From Anaeramoeba flamelloides (taxonomy: Eukaryota; Metamonada; Anaeramoebidae): a stretch of DNA of 64,000 nucleotides. The stretch lies in assembly GCA_027625915.1 (NCBI GenBank), contig JANTQA010000045.1, forward strand, positions 3,100,001-3,164,000, in the 5' to 3' direction. The position numbers and the translations under genes are program-made. How positions within the stretch are numbered: the stretch's first letter is position 1; each line of letters starts with the position of its first letter. This document shows positions 48,788 to 61,266 of this stretch, piece by piece. The notes beneath the pieces were generated by a model, which had not been told where the DNA came from, searched no databases, and saw nothing but the letters and a program-made list of their open reading frames with translations.

Positions 48788-50988
48788 TGGTTGTATAAAA
48801 TAAGAAAATAAATAAAAATGATTATTAAAAAAAAAATGATTTTTTAAAAAATGAATATTGTCGAATCATCAGAAAAAAAGAGAAGTATACAGAATTATTT
48901 TTTGTATGTGTTGTCATCTTTTATTTCTTTTGACATGAAAAAATTGAAAAAGAAATTTCATACTATTCACAACAAAACAAAATCCTTTTATTTGGATCAA
49001 TACTCTAATTTTCTAAAACTTTATAAAATTCGACACAACACTTAACACTGAAATTTTTTATGATTGATCTTGTTCTTTATTAAAAACATTTTTTTTTAGA
49101 CTTTGGGTTTTCAACGATGAAACTATTTAAGGGTTGTTCAAAGAAGAAAAAAAGATTCACATCGAACCAAGGGTAAATTCTACAATCGTATTTAAAGTGA
49201 TTAAAAAACTAAAGTGTATTTTTCAACTCAAAAAAAATTTATTTGTTTTCAAAATTCAGTAAAGAATGATTGAAGAAAAACCCATCAAACCATTAATTTT
49301 TAAACATCTGAGAATAGTGGTTTTGTCTTTTTGTTTATTAGAACAAATTTTGTCACTCAAATATGAAATATTTCTTTTCTTTCACTCATAATATCCAAAA
49401 AGTTGTTTAAAAAATGTTGGTTTTAAGGGACGAAGAACTCTTATTATTTTTTATTTTTACGTGAGGTAATAGAAAAATTCTTTACGCAAAGATATGATTA
49501 AACCCGATATTCAAACCCATTTATCAACTTTAGAGAAATTAGTTATCATTTGCAAAAGAGTTCTTTTTTTCCAAATTATATTTTCAGTCAAAAGATCTGA
49601 ATCTTTTTTTGTTGTAATTTTGGGATCAAATTAGTAAAAGAAAATTTTGTCAAAAATTTTTATTTTTGAAGTTATCTCACTTTTTGAGTATTGTCTAAGA
49701 GTCCGTATTCACAAACAACCTTGAACTTAGAATTTTATTTTAAAAATACAATCAAAATAAATCAAATATTGAATCCATTGTAGATTGAAAAAAATTGATT
49801 ATTTAAATTATTCACAAATATGAATTAAATTTCTTGAAATTTAAAAAGATAAAGCAATATTCTTTTTCGAATATAAAAAGTATAACCAAAGAACTGCAAG
49901 TATTAAAACCAGTTATTTGTGAATATCTATTATTTTTTCTTTAATTATAATTATTAATTTGGAAAGATTTTATTTGTTTCAAAATATTCAAAAAATCGAG
50001 AAATAATTATAAAGTCTATTGGTACAGTTAATTTTTGGGTTGTTAATAACCCACACACTGAAAAATTAAGATTGGACTATTAGCGACTGATGATAAATTA
50101 TCAAATTAAGAAGTATTTCATTGGATTATAAGTTAAATTTCACAGGTTTTAAAAAAGTATTTTGGGAGAATTTTTAATTTAATTGTTTGTTTTTATTTCC
50201 CATATATTAATGTTCAATAAATTGGAAAAATTGATTTGAACTGTTCTTTCAATCAAAAAATTATATTTTTTCAAAGTTTAAAATAATCATTGTAATTTTT
50301 TTGAAATTAAGTAGATTTTGTATACTATTTTTTTTTAAAAACTCAATGGTTTTATTTTTAAAGTGTATGCTGGTTTACCCCCTTTACAAATAATTAGATT
50401 TCAATCTTCTTTCAAAGAAAATTTTTTTTTTTCAAATAATTCAGAAATTGTTTGAATTTTAACTTTTCAAAAATGAGAAAAATATGTGCCAATCCATTGC
50501 AAACAATAATCCCTTTCTGAAAATAATTTTGAATAAAAGTATGGTTTTGCAGTAATCATATTTTTGCAATTTTCTTTCAATTTCATGATCTGTTAATTTT
50601 TTTTTGAATTGACTATTAAATTTACTTGAAGATTTTTTTTATGTTTACTAGTCACTTAAGCATCATGAATAAATAATTGAAAAGATGTTTGAATGGATAA
50701 CTTGAATAATTGAAACAAGAACAACCCAACACTTTAAAAACCAGACCTATCTACTCGAAAAGTAGCGGTGGTGGAGAGATATGATTAACGGAAAATTTTC
50801 ACTTTTTTAAATTTGAAGGAGAATCTCTGTTAAAATGTCAAATCATGTGAAAAAAATTATCTACATTTTTTTCTCCTTTTTTTAAAAAGAATGAAAATGG
50901 AATCATTTTTGATTAGAAGGAAACACTCACAACAACACATATCTACCACCCTGCATAATTATCAAATGAGATTTACCAGCTGGTTTAA

Positions 50989-51004
50989 CCCCCCCCCCCC
51001 CCCC
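50989..51004 (+). repeat. Poly-C tract
   Basis: Sixteen consecutive C, followed by AACCCC and (AC)n. This is rare in such AT-rich DNA. A similar C10-A-C6 tract lies at 52078-52094. Confidence 0.9.
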
Positions 51005-52077
51005 AACCCCACACACACATATTCCAAAATGTTTCAAATATACAAAATGAAAATATTCCTTTTAACATTTACATTTTGTATTTTTTTGTTGTAGATTTTA
51101 CTTATTTTTTACATATTTTATTCTAGTTACATCTTATTATTTTGATTTTTTCGAGTATAGTTGATATTCAGATCCCACTTTGAACGTTTTATTAATTATT
51201 CAATAAATTGAAGTAACCCCTAATGGTAATAAAAATCTTTTAGATAATTTAATATTATTTTTTTTCTGAAAGTTAAGCTAAATAAATGATATACGATAAT
51301 TGTTTTCTAGGTATATTTATATTTGATCTATCTCGATTTTTTGAAAATTCTTTAATAATTTACTAATTTTGATAAAATTCTATATTTGATTTTGTTATTC
51401 CATTTACGACTCGGATTATAAGAAGAAAAATCCCAGGAATGTTAGTTCTTCAAAATATTAATTAAAGGGGGTTTTATTGTAAAAATAATCCCAATTGCCT
51501 ATCTCAAAAAAACAACCAATAATTCTCATTCTAAGAATTCCAAAATAATTCTTTTTTATACATTAAGTTAATTTCATCTCCCCAGAATTCATTTCCAGTC
51601 TTTTATTTAACTCTAATTCAATTTTTAAATTTATTTCTCAAATTTAGAACTTTTAGAAATGAAAAGTAATTTTTGACAAATAAAAAAATACAAAAGAAAC
51701 GAAAATTTCAAAGAGAGACAATAAAAAAGAATCTCCAAAAAACATACCCATCAACAACTAAAACAACACACCCCTTTAAATATAGCTTTAGTTTTGTAAC
51801 ATTTTGAAGATTAGATAAATTATTATCAAAAGAAGAAATACTAAAAAATTGAAAATTGCAGAACAACATTCTGGGGTTTTAAAAAACTTTCCACATATAA
51901 ATGATCAGAACTCTAAAATAAAGAAACTGACCGAAACATTCTTTTCTTTATAAAAATAACAAATTAATTCCAAATAGAGGAAAAATAAACCATAAATTTT
52001 TAATCGAGGTAGTTTCATTGGTTATTACCAAAAATTTTTTTTATAGATAATACTCTACTAATTATGAATATCATTTG

Positions 52078-52094
52078 CCCCCCCCCCACCCCCC
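52078..52094 (+). repeat. Interrupted poly-C tract
   Basis: Ten C, one A, six C. Second of two C-tracts about 1.1 kb apart. Confidence 0.9.
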
Positions 52095-52259
52095 AGTATC
52101 AGAAATTGCAAACCATAGGGAATTATTTATCAAAAAAAAAAAAAAAAAATACCCTTCGTAAATTTAATAGTTCATTTCAAACTTTTTTTATAGGAACTTG
52201 TAATTTAATAAGTATTCTTAAAAAAGTTTATTATTCGGAAATTACTTTGAGAATTCTTT

Positions 52260-52870
52260 TCATAAGTGAATTACAGTTTTTTTAAAACATTTGATCATTT
52301 TTTTCTGTTTTGAAAAGCTCATCATCGACATAGTTTTAAATTATTTCAAAAAAAATATTTTTTTTGAAGAAGAAAGAAATCTTATTCTATTCAAAGGAAT
52401 TTTACAAAAATATCTTTCAAAATACAGCCACCGAGTTACTTAATAACTCATTCTAAAAACATTACTTAATTTCCAAAAAATCTGAATAATTATTTTGATC
52501 TTAAAAAAAATATAATTTCTTATTCCGAATTATTGTCGGATCAAAATTTTCCATTTTAGTTAAACAATAAAACAAGTTAAAAATCACCAAACCGATTAAA
52601 TTCTATATTCTCACAAAATATTTTTTAAACTGGTAAAATTTAACTTAAAAACTCAAGAAATACTTATCAATTTGATTATTTATAAACATAATTAATAACA
52701 CAATCCTATTTATTTCAGTGTGTTGCAAATAAAAACAAATAACAGTTTCAATGTGTATTACTATTATTTCTCAAATTTTCAAACCTTTTAAAATAAATAA
52801 CAAAAGAAAATTAATAATTATAATAAAAAAAAAAATAATAATATATAGTATCATTCTTGAAAAAGTACAA
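52260..52870. repeat. Dispersed repeat A, partial copy 3
   Basis: It resembles the middle of repeat A: TTAAATTATTTCAAAAAAAATATT, AAGAAGAAAGAAATCTTAT, ACTTAATTTCCAAAAAATCTGAATAATTA blocks in the same order as near 24850-25040. Divergence is high and ends are uncertain. Confidence 0.45.
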
Positions 52871-54324
52871 ATGACACTTTAAGATGCTACATTGGATATA
52901 TTTCTAAATTGGGTTTTATATTATTAAGCTTAAAATTATCCAGTTAGCGTTTAACCGTAAGAAGTAGATATCCAAATTATTTTAGGGATAAAAAGCAAAA
53001 GCAAAAAATTGTTTAATAGGAAAGGTTACACTATAAAAAAAAATAAATTAGGTTTAAAAGGGATGATCGAAAAATTTTGGTAAAAAATCCAAAAAAAAAA
53101 AATAAAAATAAAATCAAATTTTTAATTCAACAAACCTAAAACCATAACCATTACACTTTTAAAGAATTTATTTTACCTTGATAGTTGATCATGTGTATTG
53201 ATTTGTGATGATCGTTCTTGAATTGTTGTAATTTCTTTTTTCTTTTTGATTTGATTTGCTTTAAACCTTTGGTTATTGTAAACTTTTCCTTTTTAGTTTT
53301 TATTTTCAAGTTACTGTATTATCATGCCCCAACACTTCAGTGTTCACAAATAATCCAGTAATCCTTTTCATTTATGAATCTTTTTACCAATATAAAGAAA
53401 ATTCTGCAAAAATGGGGAAATTGAAAAAAAAAAATAAAAAATAAAAAAAATTTTCAAAAAAATGATTTTATTTTTATAAGTTCACTATTTAAACTCAAAA
53501 TAATTGTTTTTAAAAAACTATTACTAAATAATTTCAATTCCAAGATATTCCATAAATAATTGAAAATAAAATAAAAGATAATTGCTCTGGTTTATAATAA
53601 TCATTTATTTATTTTAATGTTAAGGATTAAGAATTTATAAAAACACTTTATCTGTAAAAAAGAGAAAATTGAAGGCACACAAACCTGGAATCACAATCCA
53701 AAGAGCAAGCAAATACTTTAATTAGAATGATTTTAAACTTTATTATTTTTCAAAAATATATATATATATTTATTGTTTTTTAAAAAAGATATTAGATTTT
53801 GGATATTCTTTTTATTTAAATCCACAGAAACTACTAAAAGTCTGATTTCATAAAAATGAAAATATTGCTTTGCGTATTTTTCCTTATTTAAATAGTTCCA
53901 AAAATTCACAACAAAAGGATCAGATCTTTTTACTTTAAAATTCAACTCTAAAAGATACATTCTTTTTAAAAAGATCGAGCATTACACTAAAGTTGAAAAG
54001 GGGATTACTTATCAGTTTTAATTAAATCTCTGTGAAAATAAAATGAATATTGCATTTGGAAAAAAATTAAAAAAAAAATATCAATTAATCAATCAATTTC
54101 CATATTATTTCCAATATGTAAAAATAATTTGTTAAAAAAATCTATTGTTTAATTCATTTAATTTTCGAAAAAAAAATATAATTTTTATCTGCTAATCTCC
54201 ATTTTGAGACAAATTGAAAAAAAGATATTTTTAAATTTTGGGGTCTGAATAGTAAATACACACCCTTTAAACTTCTATGGAAGCACATACTATTTTCAGA
54301 AATTTGAGAATCTTTTATTAATAC

Positions 54325-54475
54325 AATTATCATTTTTAATTGATTAAATCAACTTTTATTACAATTTTACAAATAGAATTTTTAGAAACATTCGAAACGT
54401 GGAGAACTAAAATGATTTTCATTCAATAGCAACATACTTTAATTCTAGGCTTCTCTGCGGTAGAGGTTAATCCCT
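54325..54475. repeat. Repeat G, second copy
   Basis: Matches 34640-34795, best over CAACATACTTTAATTCTAGG and GGTAGAGGTTAATCCCT. No inverted TTAA arms were seen around this copy. Confidence 0.55.
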
Positions 54476-55191
54476 CACGTGTGGGACAAATTGTGAAATT
54501 ACCATGCTTTGAGAAGAAAAATAATTAATTTAGTTATACTATGAGTCACACTGATTTTGTATCAAGTTGATTTTTATAATCCACATTATAGAGCTAAATC
54601 AAATTATCCTCATTGGTGGGGATTTGAAGATATTTGGAACAAGACAATTATTATGAGCAACCCATACTTGAGAAATTTTTTCATTTTGATTTTTAAAATG
54701 GGTTTTAATTATTAATAAGACTAATTTAAACACTAGAATTAAAAATTGATCCAGTACCTGTTGTTTTCAATGAAAACCCAAAAGAGAAAACATTAACTAT
54801 AAGAAGAAGAATATGAAATGAAAATTTTCTAACAAAGTGAATTCAAATTTTTGTATGTGTTCAGATTGCTTTTGAAAAGACTCAATTTTGTGAACAAGAA
54901 ATTCATTAAATAAAGGGATCAAAATTTTTTCCCGTTTAGGATCTGAAAAGATACAGCAATTGAAGAATTCAAAAATCGATATTTTATGACAAAGATCAAA
55001 ATTGAAAAAATGTAACGATCGTATAACAAAAAAAGAAGAAAGTTTCAAATGAAGATTAAAAACAATGTTGAAAAATAATTCTCTAGATTTTATTGAATTG
55101 TTTGAAATCAAATAAATATTCTGGTTTAATTAAAGATGAGTGGGAATAAAAATACCTCTAAATTTTTGTTTGCTAGTTTGGCTTTCATTTA

Positions 55192-55391
55192 TTACCATGT
55201 TGGTTCATTCTTTTTTCCTTTTGAATCTGCAATTTCGAATCTTTTACATCTTCTTACACATGACACCCTAACTTGTTTGCATTTTGAACAAGTCAATTTG
55301 GCAACAATTTTTTTTGTTTGTTTAACCTGTTAACATTAACGATTTAAGAAATTTTGTTTAATGATTCGATTTAGTTTTTACATAAAAATTC

Positions 55392-55422
<31 letters not shown>

Positions 55423-55639
55423 AAAAAGCAAGAGAGAAAATAAAAAAAAAAATTAAACAAACCTTTTTGTGGAAAATTGGCTTTGTTTGACCACCATGAC
55501 CACTTTGCTTACGATCGTATCTTCTTCTTCCTTGTGAAAGACTAGACTCTTTTCCTTTTTTAGCTGTACCAACTTTATGGACAGTATGCTTTTTACATTT
55601 TCTACAGAAAGTTCGTTTTGTTTTTGGCCAGAATACCAT
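55192..55639 (-). CDS. RPL36A: Large-subunit ribosomal protein eL42 (RPL36A/RPL44), two exons
   Basis: Small zinc-ribbon protein of the 60S subunit, near the E site. Exons are 55463-55639 and 55192-55326, with a 136-bp intron that starts GTTTGTTT and ends AACCTGTTAAC-side CAG (donor AAAAAG|GTTTGT; acceptor ACAG|GTTAAA). The 103-residue product starts [18 protein letters not shown] and holds the invariant [21 protein letters not shown]. The second CXXC pair is in exon 2 (LTCSKCKQ), followed by RRCKRFE. An upstream in-frame ATG at 55681 would add 14 residues; I reject it because the family starts MVN.PKT. The C-terminal tail ([12 protein letters not shown]) does not resemble the usual Gly-Gln-rich end. 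It is divergent from the uL22 gene. Confidence 0.95.
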
Positions 55640-55861
55640 ATTATGAAAAAATTTCTTGAAAATAATTATTCGTAAATCCAAGGAAAGAAAAATGATTTAT
55701 CAATATCTTTCTCAATTGACGAAAGATTAAACACAAAATCACCATAACTACCTTAGTTCAATAATTTTATTCATGTTCTTTAATTTAACAGGACAAAACA
55801 ACCTCAATTTTGTAAAAAATCATTTTTTTCTTTTTTCAAAAGCAAAAATTTTTCTTTATTA
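55640..55861. promoter_or_regulatory. Shared region between divergent eL42 and uL22 genes
   Basis: The 222 bp between the two start codons must hold both transcription starts unless untranslated exons exist further out. No TATA-like or palindromic motif stands out above the AT background. CCTTAGTTC and AACAGGACAAAACAACC are the least AT-rich parts. Confidence 0.5.
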
Positions 55862-56605
55862 ATGAAATATTCCAAAAAACTTCCAAAAAGGTTTGTTATC
55901 CGTTGAAGTGTTTTTAATTTCTTTGTTTTTATTTTATTTTTTTTTTTTTTTTTTATTAAACTTGCTTTTGTTATTTTTTTTTATTCCAATTAAAAAACAA
56001 AAAAAATAAAAAAAAAAACCAACATCAAACAACATTGTTTAAAAAAAAAAAAACATAAAAAAAATCAACAAAAAACAATTCAAACAAAAAGATCTGTCAG
56101 AGCAAAAGGAACCAATTTAAAAGTTCACTTCAAAAACACATGTGAAACAGGAAGAGCAATCAAAGGAAGAGGTCTTCGTAATGCCCAAAGATATCTCCAA
56201 GATGTCATTGAAAAAAGGCAATGTGTTCCATTTAGAAAATTCAACCAAGGAACTGGAAGACACGGCGCAGCCAAAAACTTTAAGGCAATCTTTGCAAGGT
56301 GGCCAGAAAAGTCTGCACGATTCTTATTAGACATGTTAAAAAATGCAGAGTCAAACGCCAAAGAACAAGAATTGGATCTTGACAAAATGGTCATCACCCA
56401 CGTCCAAGTTAACCAAGCCCCAAAAGGAAGAAGAAGAACTTTCAAAGCACATGGTAGAATCACCAGATATTGCTCAAGACCATGCCATGTTCAATTATTT
56501 GTTTCAGAACAGAAATGGTATAACCCAAAAAAAAAGGATAGACTCAAGCCTCTATCCCAAAAGAAACACCAAAAAAAGGTCAATAGAGAAAAGATTAAAA
56601 ACTAA
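55862..56605 (+). CDS. RPL17: Large-subunit ribosomal protein uL22 (RPL17), two exons
   Basis: 60S protein lining the polypeptide exit tunnel. Exon 1 is 29 nt (55862-55890, MKYSKKLPK plus two bases), with donor AAAAAG|GTTTGT. Exon 2 starts at 56092 if the acceptor is AACAAAAAG, giving KRSVRAKGTNLKVHFKNT, which fits the family KSCKARGS.LRVHFKNT. An acceptor nine bases later (CTGTCAG) keeps phase but loses SVR. With the first choice the product is 180 aa. Conserved blocks follow: QRYLQDVIEKRQCVPFRKFN, RWPEKSARFLLDMLKNAESNA, VITHVQVNQAPKGRRRTFKAHGRI. The hairpin-loop sequence QAPKGRRRT is intact. The Lys-rich C terminus is usual. Confidence 0.93.
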
Positions 56606-56995
56606 ATATTTTTTGGATTTTATGCTTTAATTCTTCATCGATTGTTGTTAATTTGGTTGTTGATCCATTATTTTTATTGTTCAACAGCTTATTTAACGAA
56701 ATATAATGACAAAAAACCTTCCTTTAGATTTTTATTTCGTATTTTTTTTTTTTGATATTTATTTTTTAATCTTAATTTTAATGGTGAACAAGAGTAAAAT
56801 TAAACATACTTTGAAAGATCACAAATTCAATTATATTGTAAAGTCTAAAATAAATTCGTCTTTTTATCCCATCTCTTGAATGAACTTCATATAATGTTAT
56901 TTTGAAGTAATTCATTTGAAAAAATTTTTCGAAAACAAGTTTCAGAGACAGCCAAATCGTGCAACAATTAAAAAATTGCACCCAATGTGTTCATA

Positions 56996-57407
56996 GTTAC
57001 AACGCAAATGCCAACTATTTGTGATGGTTAATGGGATTACAAACTGGCATTGAAGAATTATAATAATTTTTTTAACAAAAAAAGGAGTTTTTTTTTTTTT
57101 GGTATTTTTAATAGAGCTCACATTAAGAGAGTGGTTTTTCTTTATGACAAAATTCTTCGATTCTATAGCACAATTATACAATATTTTCAAATTACTCAGT
57201 GAAATGAAAAACTAAAGGAAGATGAGTTTTGTAAAGTATATTTTTAAGGTCTTGATAGTTGAGGTTTTAAGCCAAAAAAAAAAAAGATAAAAACAAAAAA
57301 GTCCCATCTAAACACTTTCTTTCCAATCAAATATATATATATTAATTCTTCTATGCCAGTTTGTAATCCCATTAACCATCACAAATAGTTGGCATTTGCG
57401 CTGTAAC
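56996..57407. mobile_element. MITE-like element with 67-bp terminal inverted repeats
   Basis: Arms 56996-57062 and 57340-57407 are inverted copies with about three mismatches; they begin GTTACARCGCAAATGCCAAC and continue GGTTAATGGGATTACAAACT. The arms are far more GC-rich and better matched than the ~280-bp interior, which has no frame. Target duplication is not clear. A short hairpin (GTGCAA..TTGCAC) lies just outside at ~56959-56981. Confidence 0.75.
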
Positions 57408-58559
57408 CAAGGATACTTTGAGTTGCCATCTTAAGGTACAACATAAAAAAAAAAATACATTTGATAAACCAAGCTTTGTTATTGATTAGACCCCTTTTAG
57501 TGAATACAATGCAGAAATTCTTTTTTTTAACAAATTAGAATACAAATATTTTGGATTATTAAAGTACTAATTTCAATTACATTATAGGTTTTGATGAAAT
57601 ATTTCTCTAATTTATGATAAAGTTTCAAAAACTGGGATTATTTGGAGAAAATTCTCATATTGAATGTATTTATGATAGTCATTAATTATGCAATAATAGA
57701 TAAAAATTGCAATATTATATAAAATCTTGATAATTTTCTAAAAATCATAATAAATTTCAAAACATTGCGAGAAACAGTTAATTGACATATAATAAACTAT
57801 TTTTCAGAAATTTTGACTCACTTTATAATGCGAAAGGAAGTTTTTTTGTGGGATCTATTCGTATTCTTATCAAAAGAATATTTTCAAATATTTAAACCAG
57901 ATTTATTTTTTCTAAGATTGTCAAATTGTTAGTTTTATTTTTCATTTTCTTTTTTTTTATTTTTTCCTTTTCTTTTCTTTTTTTCCTTTTCATATTTTCT
58001 CGTTCTTCTTCTTTTTTTTTATTTTTTATTTTTTTTTTTTTGATACTTCTTTTTTCTTTTCATTTTTAATACCTTTTTGGAAAAGATTAAGTTGGAATAA
58101 AAACAATATCTTCAAAAAATAAATAATTGTTTTGAAAATTGAGACTATGTAATGACTTTTAAAATGAATTTAATTATTATTAAAAAATTATGTTGTTAAC
58201 TTTTTTCATCGAAAGTTCAGTAATAAAAAAATGGTTATACTCATTTCAAAAATTGTTACTCACAGTGTTTTTTTTTTTTTTTTTTTTTTATTTGATTTAG
58301 AAAATATCAGGTTTTAAATATTTAGAATATCTTAAAAGTGAATAATAAGTCAAATTTAATTATTCCTTGTTCATGAATATTAAAAAATATATATCTTGCA
58401 ATTTAATATTTCAACCAGTCACAATTTTTGAAATCATTTTTAGTTTCTTACTTTTAGTTTAATTTAGTGATAACATTAAAAAGAAAAATCTTTGAACAAA
58501 ATACAGATTCTTGAAAAAAAAAACTTATTCTTTTTGCTTGTATTATCAAATGGAGAAGT

Positions 58560-59000
58560 TGTTAAATCCACTAATTTACAGATATTTTTTTTTAATTTAA
58601 GAAATAAAAAGCTAAAAAATAAAATTATGGTAATATTCTATTATAAAAAAAAACAAAAAACCCCGAATCTTAACTTTAACCTTTCTACAATTCAAAAGAA
58701 TACAGAAAAATCAAAAATTTTTACTAAAGTATTTTGAATTCTAGAAAGAGAAATTAGTTTTTTTTTTAAATTTTAGAAATATAAAAACCACCATCACTTG
58801 CTTTTTTGAGTTTATATTTTATTAGTATAATCAATAGAATTTACAAATATAAGAGTAACCCACAAGAAAATGACCGTTATGTTTTCGATATTTTTGAAGA
58901 ATTGGGCTAAATCTCTGATTTGACACTATTATTTTTAATTTTGGAAAACCTAAGCACCCTACAACACTACTTGAAGACACTACCCAAATTCCGAAATTTT
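58560..59000. repeat. Dispersed repeat D, degraded copy
   Basis: Contains ACAATTCAAAAGAATACAGAAAAATCAAA-type blocks, TTTGAGTTTATATTTTATTAG, and the GC-richer end AAGCACCCTACAACACTACTTG at ~58951, as in other copies. Confidence 0.5.
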
Positions 59001-60814
59001 TATTTAGATATTGATTAAAGACCTAAAAACAAGTTTATTGAATACACCCGCTAAATGGTATAATGTACATTTTTTTCTAATAATATTGAAAATAATATTA
59101 TTTTTTAATATTTTAGAAATATTAATTTTTTTTAATTCAGATATCCATATTTACAATTATTTTCATAGGCTGGAAAATTCAATAAAAAATGGCCCAGAAG
59201 AGAAAATAAGAATGTTGCAAAAATTTTAGTTTTTACTATTTGTGAGATAAATAAAAAGTTTCATTCCACCTACTCAAATATTGGCAATAGTAAATATCAC
59301 ATCTGATTAACCCAATTCAATATTAATAATTTTAACCAACGCATCATATGGTAAATACCAATGTTCCTATTTTATTAAAAATGTATTTTTCAAATTATTT
59401 ATTGGCATTACCAAATGATTTTATATTGATTATCCCTTTGTACCCTAAAATCAAAACTGTGTTTAGTTAACTATTATGTAAGCACATATAATTATATGGA
59501 ATTCTTTATTAGTCTCAAAAGTCCTAAAAACCCTTTTTTACAACCTTCCTTCTTTAAACTTATATCTAAATCACGTTTTTTACTGTTTTTTTTTGTGCTT
59601 TCAAAGCTATTTTTTTTTTTTTTTTTTTCATTTTTTTATTAATATTTTCTAATTGCAATTTTAAATCTTTATTAAAAGTAACTTCTCTCTTTTTTTTTTT
59701 TTGTAATAAATATTCCTTAATTATCCCCTCCCCCCCAATCAATAAAATTATTAATTTTTTTGTTGATGCACTCTTGAATTGTGATTAAATCAATAAATAA
59801 TTCAAAAATTATTTTTCTCACAGACTTGGAACACCTTTAATTTTAATTTTAAAGTTGCTTTTTCTCTTCTTAGAGTTAATTTATGTTTTTTTTTTGTAAA
59901 GAAAGGAACGTTTCTGAATGTTTCTTTTTCTTTCTTTTTCTTTTCTTTCTTTCTTTTTTTTTTTTAATAAACTCATCACAGATTAGTTTTTTTAAAATCA
60001 AACCCCTTTATTCCCACTCTTTGAATTTTTAGTGTTTTTTAATTGAGTAACAATTCCTCTTATCTTTGGAATTTTCCAAAACTAAATCGATATTTAAATC
60101 GATATTTAAATCGATGTTTGGTGTATTGTTATAATTGTTATTTTTTTCGATATTTTTGTAGATAATTTTATATCCTTTCTCTTTTAAAAATTCTTTTCTT
60201 TATTATTTTTTTTAAAATCTTTTGATTTTTAAAAAGTTATCAATTTGACAAATAAAATTTAAAAATCAAATTTTGGTTAAATAAAAGTCTCAAAATGATT
60301 TCCACTCGGATGAAATTAACTGAGTATATAATAATGAATTATTTGGGATATCTAAGAATAAGAATTATTGGATTTTTTTTTTTTGAGGTTGGTGACTTAG
60401 GAATATGATTATAATAAAAATCATTTTATTTAATATTTTGAAGAAATGATAGATCTGAAATTTTTATTATTCTAATCCAAATTATGTTTTACTAAATAAA
60501 ATCAAATATCAAAATTTTCTCAAAATTGTTTCATTTCGAAAAAAATTTCTTAAAAAAATTGAGGTTGCTACATTGAATTGGATTTTAAACTTTGATAGCT
60601 TGTAAACAAAATCTATCGAGAACAATATTTCGAATTTATAAACCTTAAAATTAGCAAAAAACAATTTCATTTGTTGCAAATAGATATAAATAGAAAATAA
60701 ATTGGCAACTAATTTCCACTCCATTTACAAACCCAATTATACTGATTAAAAAAGTAAAATAATGTTTAACCGACCATTTGATCTCAAGATTTAATGTTGT
60801 AATTTTGGAATAAA

Positions 60815-60955
60815 CCGTGTTTCAAAAAAAATGTGCTGGAGTCGTTTTCAAAAAGTTTTTAATAGAGCACAAAAAATAGGTCTATTAAAGACTGTTCATC
60901 TCTTTTTTAGATAATTTTGAAAACTTTTTTGTCACACTTTATTGAAACAACTATA
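60815..60955. repeat. Small inverted-repeat element
   Basis: Ends GTGTTTCAAAAAAAATGTG and (inverted) TTGTTTCAATAAAGTGTGAC, both followed by a GTTTTCAAAA block. A related TTGTTGAAAAAGTGTGACAAA occurs at ~18460. It may be an old MITE; support is weak. Confidence 0.35.
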
Positions 60956-61266
60956 ATATAATTATCAAAAATCATTCATTCATAGAAATTTTATAACTTT
61001 AAGTTTTTGTGTCTTGTTCGTTTTTGTTTACCCACCCACTTTTTTGAATTTTCATGTCCATTAAAGTTTTTAGTTCTCTGTATATTTTTTGAATTTGGGA
61101 ATTGAAATTAAAAAAAAAATCAAATTTTCAATCATAAAACAGTTTAATTGAATAATTTCAAATTATAATATATTATTTATTAAGATAATAACAAACATTT
61201 CAAAAAGGATTTGTCTTAAACCATATTATAGGTCTATAATTTGTTGGAAATTTATTATAATTTTTT

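Larger units (their letters stand above)
48788..55191. other. Spacer between Hop and eL42 genes
   Basis: No supported gene. It contains two poly-C tracts (50989-51004 and 52078-52094), partial repeat A (52260-52870), repeat G (54325-54475) and AT-rich sequence. A 104-codon frame on the minus strand at 54797-55111 has a mixed amino-acid content but no start and no clear match. Confidence 0.5.
56606..61266. other. Spacer with inverted-repeat elements
   Basis: No gene seen. It holds an inverted-repeat element (56996-57407), long pyrimidine and poly(T) tracts (57945-58075, 58269-58289), repeat D (58560-59000), a poorly conserved inverted-repeat element (60815-60955), and tandem AATCGATATTT units at ~60085-60116. 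Confidence 0.6.

Noticed and set aside
54797-55188. Possible Nuf2-like exon (FSDPKREKILIPLFNEFLVHK) on the minus strand
   Set aside because: The pattern faintly recalls the Nuf2 CH domain, but there is no start except an ATG a few bases after the eL42 stop, the required 35-bp intron is far shorter than others here, and no coiled-coil exons follow.
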